Shown here in pieces: positions 44,334 to 52,862 of a stretch of 64,000 nucleotides of DNA. How positions within the stretch are numbered: position 1 is the stretch's first letter; every line of letters starts with the position of its first letter. The position numbers were made by a program, and so were the translations under genes. This DNA is from Saprospiraceae bacterium (GTDB taxonomy: Bacteria; Bacteroidota; Bacteroidia; Chitinophagales; Saprospiraceae), in the NCBI GenBank assembly GCA_020630435.1, contig JAHDBJ010000001.1, positions 310,001 through 374,000 of the forward strand, given 5' to 3'. Below the pieces are notes generated by a model. The model was not told the DNA's origin. It searched no databases and saw only the letters and a program-made list of their open reading frames with translations.

Positions 44334-44666
44334 ATGAAAGAAAAGAAGAATACACCAACACCAGCAGAACTGCTGAGAAATTATTTCTTAACAGAGTCTC
44401 AAGAGGTTATTGATGCCGACTGGAACGCCGTAAAAGACTTAGAGTGTGGAGGTGTTTTAGTTGAAGATTTTCTTAATAGTATGGATGATAGTCTTGTTAT
44501 TTCAAACGAGCCTATTGAGATAAATCAACCTGACTTTTTCGATTTCAATCGTGTTTATAATACGATGGTAAGTGCATTTTTTAGTGCTAGTGAACTAGAA
44601 AATAACTTAGATTATAATAGTCAACCACCAAGTAAAGAGGAATTAAGATTAGCTAATGCAGCTTAA
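44334..44666 (+). CDS. Putative antitoxin (CmdA position)
   Basis: A 110-aa acidic helical protein (AELLRNYFLTESQEVIDADWNAVKDL, then FNRVYNTMVSAFF). It lies between the toxin-like gene (55-bp gap) and the chaperone-like gene (12-bp gap). In chaperone-controlled toxin-antitoxin systems the antitoxin is a short, unstable protein whose C-terminal end binds the SecB-like chaperone. The polar C-terminus (SQPPSKEELRLANAA) could serve that purpose. No sequence match is claimed. Confidence 0.5.
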   Translation: MKEKKNTPTPAELLRNYFLTESQEVIDADWNAVKDLECGGVLVEDFLNSMDDSLVISNEPIEINQPDFFDFNRVYNTMVSAFFSASELENNLDYNSQPPSKEELRLANAA

Positions 44667-44678
44667 AATCATGTCCTT

Positions 44679-45095
44679 ATGAAAATACAATTTAAGTCTG
44701 CACAAGTAAGTCAAACTCAACTAAGAAAATTTACTGCCCAAGAAATAGCGAGACAAAAAAACAGAAAAAATTCTTTTAATTTTGAATATCGCTCGTTCTG
44801 TAATAACAAAAAAGATAAAATTTTCTTTGTAGAGTTTCGGGTGGTTATCAATCATCCTGCTGATTTCATTTTGCAAGTAACCTATATTGCTCAATTTGAG
44901 ACAAGCGATCCTATACCTGATAATTTTGAAAATTCCTTTTTTATAAATATCAATGCTCCTGCTATTGCATTTCCTTATTTGAGAAGCTTTGTGTCAACAT
45001 TTACATTGAATGCAGGGTATCAACCTATCATATTACCTACTATAAATTTTATGGAAACGCCAAAAGGAAAAAAGATTTTAGCATTGAATAAATAG
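44679..45095 (+). CDS. SecB-like chaperone (CmdC position)
   Basis: A 138-aa protein whose second half is SecB-like: VEFRVVINHPADFILQVTYIAQFE is the client-groove strand pair, and INAPAIAFPYLRSFVSTFTLNAGYQPIILPTINF matches the SecB ending P..FPYLR..I..LT..AGF.P..LP.INF. Length is close to SecB. Solitary SecB-like proteins next to toxin-antitoxin genes are dedicated chaperones of the antitoxin. It is third in the operon, as in TAC and CmdTAC loci. Confidence 0.8.
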   Translation: MKIQFKSAQVSQTQLRKFTAQEIARQKNRKNSFNFEYRSFCNNKKDKIFFVEFRVVINHPADFILQVTYIAQFETSDPIPDNFENSFFININAPAIAFPYLRSFVSTFTLNAGYQPIILPTINFMETPKGKKILALNK

Positions 45096-45152
45096 TTCAT
45101 TAAGTATTATAATACTTTAATATATTCTAGTAAGTATTGATTATTAAACAGT

Positions 45153-45250
45153 ACTTGCTCCCCTAAAAAATAATTCTTATATTTGGGGTATTCACTAAGC
45201 TCAATCATGCTTTGTTTTTTTGAAGAAACAGGCGTGATTGGGCTTTTTTT
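45153..45250 (+). promoter_or_regulatory. Late promoter-terminator cassette, copy 1
   Basis: TTG (45155-45157), a 20-bp spacer and TATATTTG (45178-45185) form a promoter. Twelve bases later a 13-bp stem begins (AGCTCAATCATGC 45198-45210 with GCGTGATTGGGCT 45232-45244, two G-U pairs) and a run of T follows. Transcripts would end after about 55 nt unless the terminator is overridden. A near-identical cassette lies at 52739. It drives the ParB-methyltransferase and terminase genes. Confidence 0.82.
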
Positions 45251-45339
45251 GTGTTAACTCAACGGTGAAGGTAAATTTTTAATAAAGATTTAATAAAAAC
45301 AGACTATTTAAATATTAGAGAAAACTAAAAAACTTGAAC

Positions 45340-46782
45340 ATGGAATTTAAAGACACAAACCCTGTAGAGGGCGTGGTTCAGCGTGTTCGGTCGAGGGTAT
45401 TGAAGACCGAGCCAATTAATTGGCGAACGGCACGCTGGCTACAAAATGAAAGTTTGAAAGACATTGACCAAGCGTCAATGGACAAACTCAAAGTCTCAAT
45501 GGTCAAAAACAATTTTGTCATGCCTTTCAATGTGTGGCAAGAAGACGAATCCACGATTTGGATTTTGGATGGACATCATCGACAAAAAGCACTTGATGAT
45601 ATTATAAAAAACGGAGTTTTAATTGATGGACAAGTTAAATTCATCGAAGTACCAGAGCTGCTCCCTGCCACCTTCATTGATTGTGCCGACAAAAAAGAAG
45701 CTGCCAAACTCGTACTGATTTACTCCTCCATCTATGCCAAAATCCAAAACGCTGGACTGGATGAGTTTTTGAAGATGCACCAGATTGAATTTGAGGAGGT
45801 CAAACTAGAAATTGACTTGCCCGATTTTTCAATGCCTCGCTTTGAGCAAAAGTTTAACCCACTAGAACTAGATGAAGACGAGGACTTTTACGAAGCGGAA
45901 GATATTGAACTAAGTGATATTGTGGTTAAGCGTGGGGATATCTTCCTACTCAATCAACACAAACTCTACTGTGGTGATTATTTCAACAAAGAAGTCTGGG
46001 TATTTCTACTTGAAGAATTAGGTGGTAAAAAAGCAGATGTCGTATTCACTGACCCTCCCTATAACCTCCCTGCGGATTATATCGGCAACAAGGGCGAAAC
46101 CAAGCACGATGATTTTGCGATGGCTAAAGGTGAGATGACTGACCATGAGTTTAAGGACTTTTTGAAAGATGTCATGCAGACGGCTGCGGATTTGACTAAG
46201 GACGGTGCCATTCATTATATCTGTATGGACTTTCGCCATGCTTGGCATATGTGTCAAGCGGGATTTGAAGTCTATGGAAGTTATGACCCTAAACAGCTTT
46301 GTGTGTGGAACAAATCCAATGGAGCAAACGGTTCATTTTATAGAGCTAAGCACGAGTTGATTTTTTGCTACAAATCAGGTACTGCCAAACACTTTTCCAA
46401 GCTAGAGCTGAAAGACAGGGTTCGGTACAATGTGTGGGACTATCCATCCGCTGGTTCGTTTAGTAATCCTGATAGAGATATGATTAAGGAGCATCCCACC
46501 CCAAAACCCGTATCGATGGTCATCGATGCCCTTGAAGATGTGAGCGAACCTCAACACTTGGTCTTAGATTTCTTTTTGGGTTCTGGAACAACTTTAATTG
46601 CTGCGGACTTTGCCAATCGGATTTGCTATGGTACAGAAATCGAACCGAAGCATTGTCAAACCATTATCCGACGATATGTCAAGCATTGTCAGAAACAGGG
46701 CAAGGAATTGAAGTTTAGCCACCTAAATGGGGATTTAAGCCTTGAAGATATTATTAAACCAAAAACACTAGAAAATGTCTAA
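45340..46782 (+). CDS. ParB-like domain fused to a DNA methyltransferase
   Basis: 480 aa from the ATG at 45340; a TTG two codons upstream is less likely. The N-terminal ParB/sulfiredoxin-like domain contains TIWILDGHHRQKALDDI. The C-terminal methyltransferase has catalytic DPPY near 237 before the SAM motif FFLGSGTTLIAADF near 412, the order of beta-class N6A/N4C enzymes. It may mark phage DNA to resist host restriction or to prime packaging. Its end overlaps the terminase small subunit by 8 bp. Confidence 0.9.
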   Translation: MEFKDTNPVEGVVQRVRSRVLKTEPINWRTARWLQNESLKDIDQASMDKLKVSMVKNNFVMPFNVWQEDESTIWILDGHHRQKALDDIIKNGVLIDGQVKFIEVPELLPATFIDCADKKEAAKLVLIYSSIYAKIQNAGLDEFLKMHQIEFEEVKLEIDLPDFSMPRFEQKFNPLELDEDEDFYEAEDIELSDIVVKRGDIFLLNQHKLYCGDYFNKEVWVFLLEELGGKKADVVFTDPPYNLPADYIGNKGETKHDDFAMAKGEMTDHEFKDFLKDVMQTAADLTKDGAIHYICMDFRHAWHMCQAGFEVYGSYDPKQLCVWNKSNGANGSFYRAKHELIFCYKSGTAKHFSKLELKDRVRYNVWDYPSAGSFSNPDRDMIKEHPTPKPVSMVIDALEDVSEPQHLVLDFFLGSGTTLIAADFANRICYGTEIEPKHCQTIIRRYVKHCQKQGKELKFSHLNGDLSLEDIIKPKTLENV

Positions 46783-47275
46783 GAAACAATGTAAAAAAGA
46801 TGAAAAGCTAAGACGGGTGCAGCATGTCGCTCATTGGATGATTAAGGGGCATTCCTCTACCGAGATTGTCAAGAATATTTCTCAACAATGGGAGATTACA
46901 GAGCGACAGGCTAAAAACTATATTCGCTTTGCCTATGACTTTATGTATGAAGATGTGGTCAAGAAAACGAAGGATAGCATGGCATTCCATCAAAAGGCTC
47001 GGCTTACTCGTTATCAGGAGCTTCAACTCTCGATGGCTAAAATTCACAAATCGTCCATGTCGGAGAAGGATAAATATAGTGCGATACTTCAGATTGAGAA
47101 GCAGCTACTTGAACTCCTCAAAGACATGGGCAAACTCGATGGACTCTATGTGGAGAAAAAGGAGTTGAGCGGTCCAGGAGGAGAAGCTCTACAAATTACG
47201 GGTTTTGTCATCAATGAAATTGCAGCGAGGAATGGCAGCGAGTTTCAAAAGACTAGGACTAAGAAAAAAGCCTAA
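46775..47275 (+). CDS. Terminase small subunit
   Basis: A 166-aa protein with an N-terminal DNA-binding helical region (AHWMIKGHSSTEIVKNISQQWEITERQAKNYIRFAYDFM) and a coiled-coil oligomerisation part, ending in a basic tail KTRTKKKA. It should recognise the packaging site. It overlaps the methyltransferase gene and ends 3 bp before the large subunit. Confidence 0.82.
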   Translation: MSKKQCKKDEKLRRVQHVAHWMIKGHSSTEIVKNISQQWEITERQAKNYIRFAYDFMYEDVVKKTKDSMAFHQKARLTRYQELQLSMAKIHKSSMSEKDKYSAILQIEKQLLELLKDMGKLDGLYVEKKELSGPGGEALQITGFVINEIAARNGSEFQKTRTKKKA

Positions 47276-47278
47276 TCA

Positions 47279-48637
47279 ATGAAACCTCAAATCGAATTGC
47301 TGCCCAAACAATTGAGGGCATTCAAATACTGGCATGATACGTTGACCAAAGTCATCGTCTATGGTGGTGCAAAAGGCTCTGCAAAGTCCTTCTTGGGCTG
47401 TAATTTGATTTTTATGGATGCCCTTACTCGTCCAGGTACGCATTACTTCATCGCTCGGAAGCAACTCAATGATTTGAGAAACCACACTCGCCCGTCGATT
47501 CGGGAATGGTTCAATGTGGCAGGAATTCCCATTGATACCTATTCCCGATTTGATGGTAGGGATAACTTCTATGAATTACATAATGGTTCACGGATTTACC
47601 TCATTGATGCCAAAGACTTACCCAGTGACCCCCTGTTTGAACGCTTCGGGAGTATGCAAATTACAAGGGGATGGATTGAAGAAGGTGGACAGTTCAATTA
47701 TCATGCTTATGCCAATCTGCTCTTGAGCATAGGACGGTGGCAGAACACCCCCGATTTTATTGGTAAGCTGCTCATCACTTGTAATCCGAAAAAGAATTTT
47801 TTATACCATGATTTTTATAAACCTTTTAAGGAGGGAAAATTAGAAGCGGACAAACAGTTTATCCAATCCTTTGCTTGGGAAAATCCCTTTTTGACGGAGG
47901 ATTATATCAACACCCTCAAAAACACCAAAGACGAGACCACTCGACAGCGCCTTTTTCATGGCAATTGGGATTATGATAATGACCCCACCAAACTCTGTGA
48001 TTATGATGCCATCCTCAATAGTTTTGACAATATCCATGTCCGAAGAGGTGAGACTCGCATCACCGCCGATATTGCCACGCATGGCAATGATGATTTGGTG
48101 ATTTGTGTTTGGATGGGAAGGCTACTGATAGATATTGAACGGCTGCCCATCAGCGGAGGGAAGCAAATCATCGGAGCATTAAACCGAATGCGAAAGAAGT
48201 ATAATATTCCTCCCTCCCATATCATTTATGATGCTGATGGAGTGGGAAATTTTATTGGTAAAAAAGGTGGCTTTATTGAGCAAGCCAAACCCTTTAATAA
48301 TAATGGTCGCCCTAGCATTGTCAAAAAAGAAGGCTATCGCAATTTAAAAGCCTATTGTGCGTATTTATTCGCTGAACAAATCAATGAGAACAATTATTAC
48401 TTTTTTGCCCTAGCCGATGATGAACATTGGAAAGAAAAAGCCATCCAAGAGATTGACCAACTCAAAAGCATCCATACCGATGATGATTTGAAAAATCTTG
48501 ACATCGTTCCAAAGAAGCAGATTAAAAACATACTCAATCGTAGTCCTGATTTTCTGGACTGCTGCATCATGAATGAATACTTTGACATCGTTCCTAAAAA
48601 TACCTACAAAGGAATTTATGGCTATGACCACGTTTAA
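47279..48637 (+). CDS. Terminase large subunit
   Basis: A 452-aa packaging motor. Walker A is GGAKGSAKS (29-37), the ATPase Glu lies in RGWIEEGGQFN, and the nuclease domain begins RITADIATHGNDDLVICVW, with a later Asp in IIYDADGVGNFIGKKGG and RSPDFLDCC. It cuts concatemers and pumps DNA into the head. The next genes are not a portal or a head protease, which is unusual. Confidence 0.93.
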   Translation: MKPQIELLPKQLRAFKYWHDTLTKVIVYGGAKGSAKSFLGCNLIFMDALTRPGTHYFIARKQLNDLRNHTRPSIREWFNVAGIPIDTYSRFDGRDNFYELHNGSRIYLIDAKDLPSDPLFERFGSMQITRGWIEEGGQFNYHAYANLLLSIGRWQNTPDFIGKLLITCNPKKNFLYHDFYKPFKEGKLEADKQFIQSFAWENPFLTEDYINTLKNTKDETTRQRLFHGNWDYDNDPTKLCDYDAILNSFDNIHVRRGETRITADIATHGNDDLVICVWMGRLLIDIERLPISGGKQIIGALNRMRKKYNIPPSHIIYDADGVGNFIGKKGGFIEQAKPFNNNGRPSIVKKEGYRNLKAYCAYLFAEQINENNYYFFALADDEHWKEKAIQEIDQLKSIHTDDDLKNLDIVPKKQIKNILNRSPDFLDCCIMNEYFDIVPKNTYKGIYGYDHV

Positions 48638-48668
48638 TTTTTTTTAAAAATAAAAGACTAATAAAGAC

Positions 48669-49726
48669 ATGAAATCAATCAAACTACCTCAAAAACTCAG
48701 TCAAATGACCCTAGGGCAGTTACTCGCTCTAAGGGAGTATTATTTGTATTTGAAAGATTATGAGGGTAATGAAAATGGTGGAGGAACACCCTTACCTCAA
48801 GCTCGTTTGACGAGCTTCATTCAAGCGATTATGAGTTTGACGGGTATTTCCTCGTTTAAGATGAGAAGTTTACAATACGAGCAAATCAAAGCCATCAAAG
48901 GACAGATTAATCAACTCTTTGCTCGGGTGCTTCAAGAGTATATTGCGATTTGTGGGAGTAATAATTCTTCTTTTGAATCTTTTAAAAATAATGTCCTTCA
49001 AAAGTTCACTTGTTCGCCCTATGAGCCGCACGAATTAGAAGGCTTTGCCCTCGATATAGAACAAAAAATCCAAGTCCGAAAGAATAAGAAACGACTCAAA
49101 GAAAAGAAGGTTTATCACATTCCTGATAAGCCAGAGCAACTTCCTTGTCAATTTTGGTTTTGGTTCTTGGATAGCGTGCCTGATAAAGTGGTGCAGTATC
49201 GAAAAGACAACAGCCCTTGGGAAGAATGGGCATTGATACTCCCTAGCCTTGCTCGTATCGCTTGGGCAAAAGATGAGCCTTTATTCATTCCCAATATCTC
49301 CAATGAAACGGTGGTCAACCTAGAAGCCGTCCACCGCCATGAGCGCATCTTTGTTCATCTCAATGCTTTAGATGCCGTTCAAGCCTTCGGTTTTTTTTTG
49401 ACTACGCTAGAGGGTTTGTCAATGAAAAGCGATTCCCTTACCTCTTTGCTAAGGTTCAACACGAAAGCAACCAAGCCGAAGAACGAGAAAAACACGCCAA
49501 AAGATGGGGATACAAAGGCTACATGAGGGATATGCTTTGCGAAGGAACAAACGAGGTTTTATTTGCTCGATATATGACCTATCCAAGCCTTCAAGTTCTC
49601 TATCTCATCGAGCGAAAGGCACAAGCCAATTATATTGATTTTAAAGAATTTGAAAAACAACAGGAAAAATGGAAACAACAACAAGCAAAACTAAAGAATC
49701 AGCAACACTCACAACAGAGCAGTTAA
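48669..49726 (+). CDS. Structural or assembly protein with a -1 frameshift at a T9 run
   Basis: Two frames overlap. Frame 1 runs 48669-49526 (285 aa) and frame 2 continues to 49726, starting as a 67-aa ATG frame at 49523. At 49391-49399 there is a run of nine T. Upstream, frame 1 is protein-like (IFVHLNALDAVQAFGFF). Downstream, the -1 frame is much more protein-like (DYARGFVNEKRFPYLFAKV, EEREKHAKRWGYKGYMRDM) than frame 1, which becomes low-complexity. A -1 shift gives one 352-aa product. It may be programmed slippage (T TTT TTG), a mutation or a sequence error. Function unknown. Confidence 0.6.
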
Positions 49727-50058
49727 GCCACAAAATCGAAGCGGTCAAGTCCTTGTTTAAGCAGCTGCACACCGCTTCAAAAGAGTTGAAAGAAATGACC
49801 CATCAAGTACCGATGGATAGTCAACTGCTGACGGCTTATTATGACTTTCTACCTCGCATCGTAGCGCAACATAAAGCCATTGTCACCAATGTCCAAGAAG
49901 CGGAGCAGCAACTAGATGACATTTTCAAAAAGCTACCTCAAACATGGAAGGAATCCAAAAAGCAGTATGAAGCGGTCAAAGGAGCTATCAAAGAAACTGA
50001 CTTTGCCCAGCACCTAGAAAAGACCTTACAACAACTCATTCAAGAACTGAACAACTAA
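49669..50058 (+). CDS. Coiled-coil protein, unknown
   Basis: A 129-aa protein, nearly all alpha-helical with coiled-coil heptads (SHKIEAVKSLFKQLHTASKELKEM). Its start overlaps the end of the previous frame by 58 bp, which is large for this element. It lies in the packaging/structural operon, perhaps as an assembly factor. Confidence 0.55.
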   Translation: METTTSKTKESATLTTEQLSHKIEAVKSLFKQLHTASKELKEMTHQVPMDSQLLTAYYDFLPRIVAQHKAIVTNVQEAEQQLDDIFKKLPQTWKESKKQYEAVKGAIKETDFAQHLEKTLQQLIQELNN

Positions 50059-50073
50059 ATCTAAGTTTAAATC

Positions 50074-50613
50074 ATGATTAGCATCCACCAAGCGATTAAA
50101 CAAATCATCAAAGCCAGTCAGACCAAACTCTATTATAATGACTTTGGTTTTACTTCGATGCCCCCTAAGTTGAAATTACCCCTTTTTGGTTATCGACTGC
50201 TCAAACTCAAGGAAGTCCTCACACCCAATGGACTACTGGTCGATTACACCCTAAGAATGGGAATATGGGAAAAATATCCCAAGCATTGCAAAAGTATGGA
50301 TGAAGTGCTAAAGGCAACGGAGCAAGAAACGCAGCAACTCAAATCCAAGCTCAAAGCCATCGTTTTGATACTAGAGAAGTATTACGATTTTGAACGCATC
50401 ACAGGTACTCAAGGCACAATTGAATACAAAATCAAACGAAACTTCATAGGCGATACGGCACATCGTTTATACAGCGTCTTTGTCGATGTCACCCTAAGAA
50501 GATGCGAAGCAGAAAACTGCTGCCTAGAAATAGAGTTTGACCTCGATAAATTGGAAATAGAAAAACCCATCAAGACCAATTCTAATACAAATTGGCTAGG
50601 GCAGAAAATTTGA
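50074..50613 (+). CDS. Phage structural-region protein, unknown
   Basis: A 179-aa protein of mixed alpha/beta character (FGYRLLKLKEVLTPNGLLVDYTLRMGIWE; VFVDVTLRRCEAENCCLEIEFD). The size and place between packaging and tail-completion genes suit a connector or neck protein, but no family is recognised. Confidence 0.55.
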   Translation: MISIHQAIKQIIKASQTKLYYNDFGFTSMPPKLKLPLFGYRLLKLKEVLTPNGLLVDYTLRMGIWEKYPKHCKSMDEVLKATEQETQQLKSKLKAIVLILEKYYDFERITGTQGTIEYKIKRNFIGDTAHRLYSVFVDVTLRRCEAENCCLEIEFDLDKLEIEKPIKTNSNTNWLGQKI

Positions 50614-50634
50614 CAGAAAATATAATAAGCAACT

Positions 50635-50910
50635 ATGATAGCACTATTAGATAAACACTTACGCAGCCGATTATTTTTCAACTATCACTTGCCTTCATCA
50701 GGATGTGATTGCAATTGGTGGTATAGCCGAGATTTTGGAGAGAAAGGCACCATCACCATTGGACATACCAAATGCCTAAACGATAAACGAGCGCACAGTT
50801 GTCCTCAAAAAGTAGAGCATTGGAAATCAGGAACACTTCTCCGAAGTATTGATGTTCCTAGAAAAGCAAGGCTACTCAATGAGTTTTTGGAAGAACATGA
50901 GTTAATATAA
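50635..50910 (+). CDS. Small Cys/Trp-rich protein
   Basis: A 91-aa protein with four cysteines (SSGCDCNWWYSRDFGEKGTITIGHTKCLNDKRAHSCP) that could bind a metal or form disulfides. The C-terminal helix is RKARLLNEFLEEHELI. Function unknown; same operon. Confidence 0.5.
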   Translation: MIALLDKHLRSRLFFNYHLPSSGCDCNWWYSRDFGEKGTITIGHTKCLNDKRAHSCPQKVEHWKSGTLLRSIDVPRKARLLNEFLEEHELI

Positions 50911-50915
50911 ACATT

Positions 50916-51398
50916 ATGGAAATCATCGATGACAATACCAGCCAAATCTTAGGAGAGAAAGTCGGCACCCTCTATGTCGAAGCCTACCAAGATGTCCTAA
51001 GCGAATACCGAAAAGTCGCCACAGGAAAGACAATCAAAAGTATCTCCTATCGCATCACCCTGCTCCCCAATGGTGTTAACATCAAAATACAAGCCGATAA
51101 AGGACTCTTCTTCATCCAAACAGGCAGACGAAAAGGCGCAAAACTCCCCGTCCGAAAAACTGCCACAGGCTTTGAACTCTTCCCTCAACTCCAAGAATGG
51201 GTAGAAGCCGTCGGCTACACAGGCAGTCACTATCTCCTAGCTCGAAGCATCAGCGAAAAAGGCATCAAAGGCATTCCCATCACCGAAATCGTTATCCAAC
51301 AACTCGCTCAACAAGTCAATGCCCTTATCCTCCAAACCATCGGTCAACACGCCATGCAGAATCTGGTGAGGGAGGTGAGGGGTATTTTGTTGGAATAG
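50916..51398 (+). CDS. HK97 gp10-like tail-completion or neck protein
   Basis: A 160-aa protein. The pattern VATGKTIKSISYRITLLPNGVNIKIQADKGLFFIQTGRRKGAKLP, followed by LQEWVEAVG and YLLARSISEKGIKGIPI, resembles the HK97 gp10 family of head-tail joining and tail-completion proteins. It is the last gene before a cargo insertion; its 3' end is G-rich (51370-51388). Confidence 0.65.
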   Translation: MEIIDDNTSQILGEKVGTLYVEAYQDVLSEYRKVATGKTIKSISYRITLLPNGVNIKIQADKGLFFIQTGRRKGAKLPVRKTATGFELFPQLQEWVEAVGYTGSHYLLARSISEKGIKGIPITEIVIQQLAQQVNALILQTIGQHAMQNLVREVRGILLE

Positions 51399-51470
51399 TA
51401 TTTTGTGAGTGTTTATTGTTGAAAATTTAAAATAAAATATATGTAGTTACCGTTATACAGTTATATTTTA

Positions 51471-51581
51471 ATGAAAAATATTTATACTATGAACAAATAC
51501 ATTTTAACTGTAAAACATTTAAATATTCGAGAAGCACCATCCACTAATTCCTCATCAAATTTAGGATGGAAGTCATATTGA
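51471..51581 (+). pseudogene. Truncated SH3-like peptide
   Basis: In the gap 51399-51593 an ATG frame of 36 codons contains LTVKHLNIREAPSTNSSSNLG. This is the start of a bacterial SH3 domain (LNVREGPSTNS..IG), but a stop follows where the domain should continue. It is probably a remnant of a lysis or cargo gene. Confidence 0.45.
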
Positions 51582-51593
51582 AAAAATATATTA

Positions 51594-52733
51594 ATGAAAA
51601 AAATATTTTCCTTTTTAAGTAAATATGTTATACCAATACTTATCGGTATATTAATTGGTTTTTACTTAAACTATTTTGGTTTTAGAGCAATTGTAAATTT
51701 TATTGTTTCGAATGGTATTGTAATCATTGGAAGTTTATGCTTATTGGTAATAATTCTTTGGATAATTTATAATAATATTGATAAAGTTATAGGTAAAGAA
51801 ATAGCAAGCTATAGAGATATGTTTGAAAATGCTGGGCATTTGTATAGTGGACACCTAAATAAGGAAGATCCTCAAAAAATGATTCCTAAAGTTAAGGAAC
51901 TGGCAACTCAAGTTGGAGTAAAAGTTGGAGAAGTTAGAACAAGAAGGTTTTTAATGACAACTATAATGGCATCTTTTACAGTAATGGCTGGTTTTGTAAC
52001 CTTTTCAATATTAGAGAATCAAAATAAATTGATTGAGAATCAAAATAAACTAATAGAAAATGAACAAATAGAACAAAAACTAAATCAATATACCATAAAA
52101 CTTGAACGAATTGAAAGAGACATGAAAAGTGAGTATGGAAAAACTAAAAACCTTAATGATTATTTAGGTTTGCATAGCAATCTTAGGGACTCTTTAACTA
52201 AGTATAATAGTGATTATATTATCAATTTAGAAAATATCACTATTGACAATGATTACTTATATGACTATGATTTCAATGGAGCTAGTCTCTATGGTTTTTC
52301 TGCAATATATTCTTCATTTAAAAATGTGATCTTTAGCGATTCAAACCTGAATAATTCAAATTTTTGGAATGTAAGTTTTTTAGAAAAGTGTTCTTTTGAT
52401 AGTGTATATATAAATAATAGTGTTTTTGAGTATTGTGATTTTGGAGACGCAAGTATGAAGGGTATAAGATATGAGAATATTAACAGTATGAGTTTTAAAG
52501 GTTCAGTTTTAATTAATGTAAGATATTTATCTTCAGAAGATAAAAAGAATCTTGAACAAAAAGGAGCAATTACTCGAGTAGAATTATTTAAAAAGGAAAA
52601 AAATAGAATTAAAGAAAGAATAGAATTCTTGAAGACTCCATATAATTTTGAAACAGACTCGATAAGATTACTTGAGGAAAATCTTGAGATTTTAGAAAAC
52701 CTAGAAAAAAAGTATACAAAAAATCCTAAATAA
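51594..52733 (+). CDS. Membrane protein with pentapeptide-like repeats (cargo)
   Basis: A 379-aa protein. Hydrophobic segments lie at about 12-29, 38-60 and 122-140. A coiled coil follows with the duplicated ENQNKLIENQNKLIEN, then pentapeptide-like repeats (ASLYG FSAIY SSFKN, SNLNN SNFWN, VFEYC DFGDA). A helical tail ends it. The A/T-rich codon use differs from the flanking structural genes. It is inserted between structural genes and ends 7 bp before the second promoter cassette. A defence or exclusion role is possible but not shown. Confidence 0.7.
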   Translation: MKKIFSFLSKYVIPILIGILIGFYLNYFGFRAIVNFIVSNGIVIIGSLCLLVIILWIIYNNIDKVIGKEIASYRDMFENAGHLYSGHLNKEDPQKMIPKVKELATQVGVKVGEVRTRRFLMTTIMASFTVMAGFVTFSILENQNKLIENQNKLIENEQIEQKLNQYTIKLERIERDMKSEYGKTKNLNDYLGLHSNLRDSLTKYNSDYIINLENITIDNDYLYDYDFNGASLYGFSAIYSSFKNVIFSDSNLNNSNFWNVSFLEKCSFDSVYINNSVFEYCDFGDASMKGIRYENINSMSFKGSVLINVRYLSSEDKKNLEQKGAITRVELFKKEKNRIKERIEFLKTPYNFETDSIRLLEENLEILENLEKKYTKNPK

Positions 52734-52738
52734 TCTAA

Positions 52739-52825
52739 ACTTGCTCCCCTAAAAAATAATCCTTATATTTGAGGTATTCACTACAGCTCAATTCCGTTTT
52801 AAAAAGGCGGAATTGGGCTGTTTTT
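52739..52825 (+). promoter_or_regulatory. Late promoter-terminator cassette, copy 2
   Basis: TTG (52741-52743), a 20-bp spacer and TATATTTG (52764-52771), then a perfect-length 13-bp stem (CAGCTCAATTCCG 52784-52796 with CGGAATTGGGCTG 52808-52820, one G-U pair) and five T. The first 54 bp match copy 1 at 45153 apart from two substitutions and one inserted base. The distal stem halves differ but still pair, so the hairpin is kept by compensatory change. It precedes the tail genes. Confidence 0.85.
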
Positions 52826-52862
52826 GTTTAAAGGTGTTTTAAAGCAAAAATTAAAAACAAAA

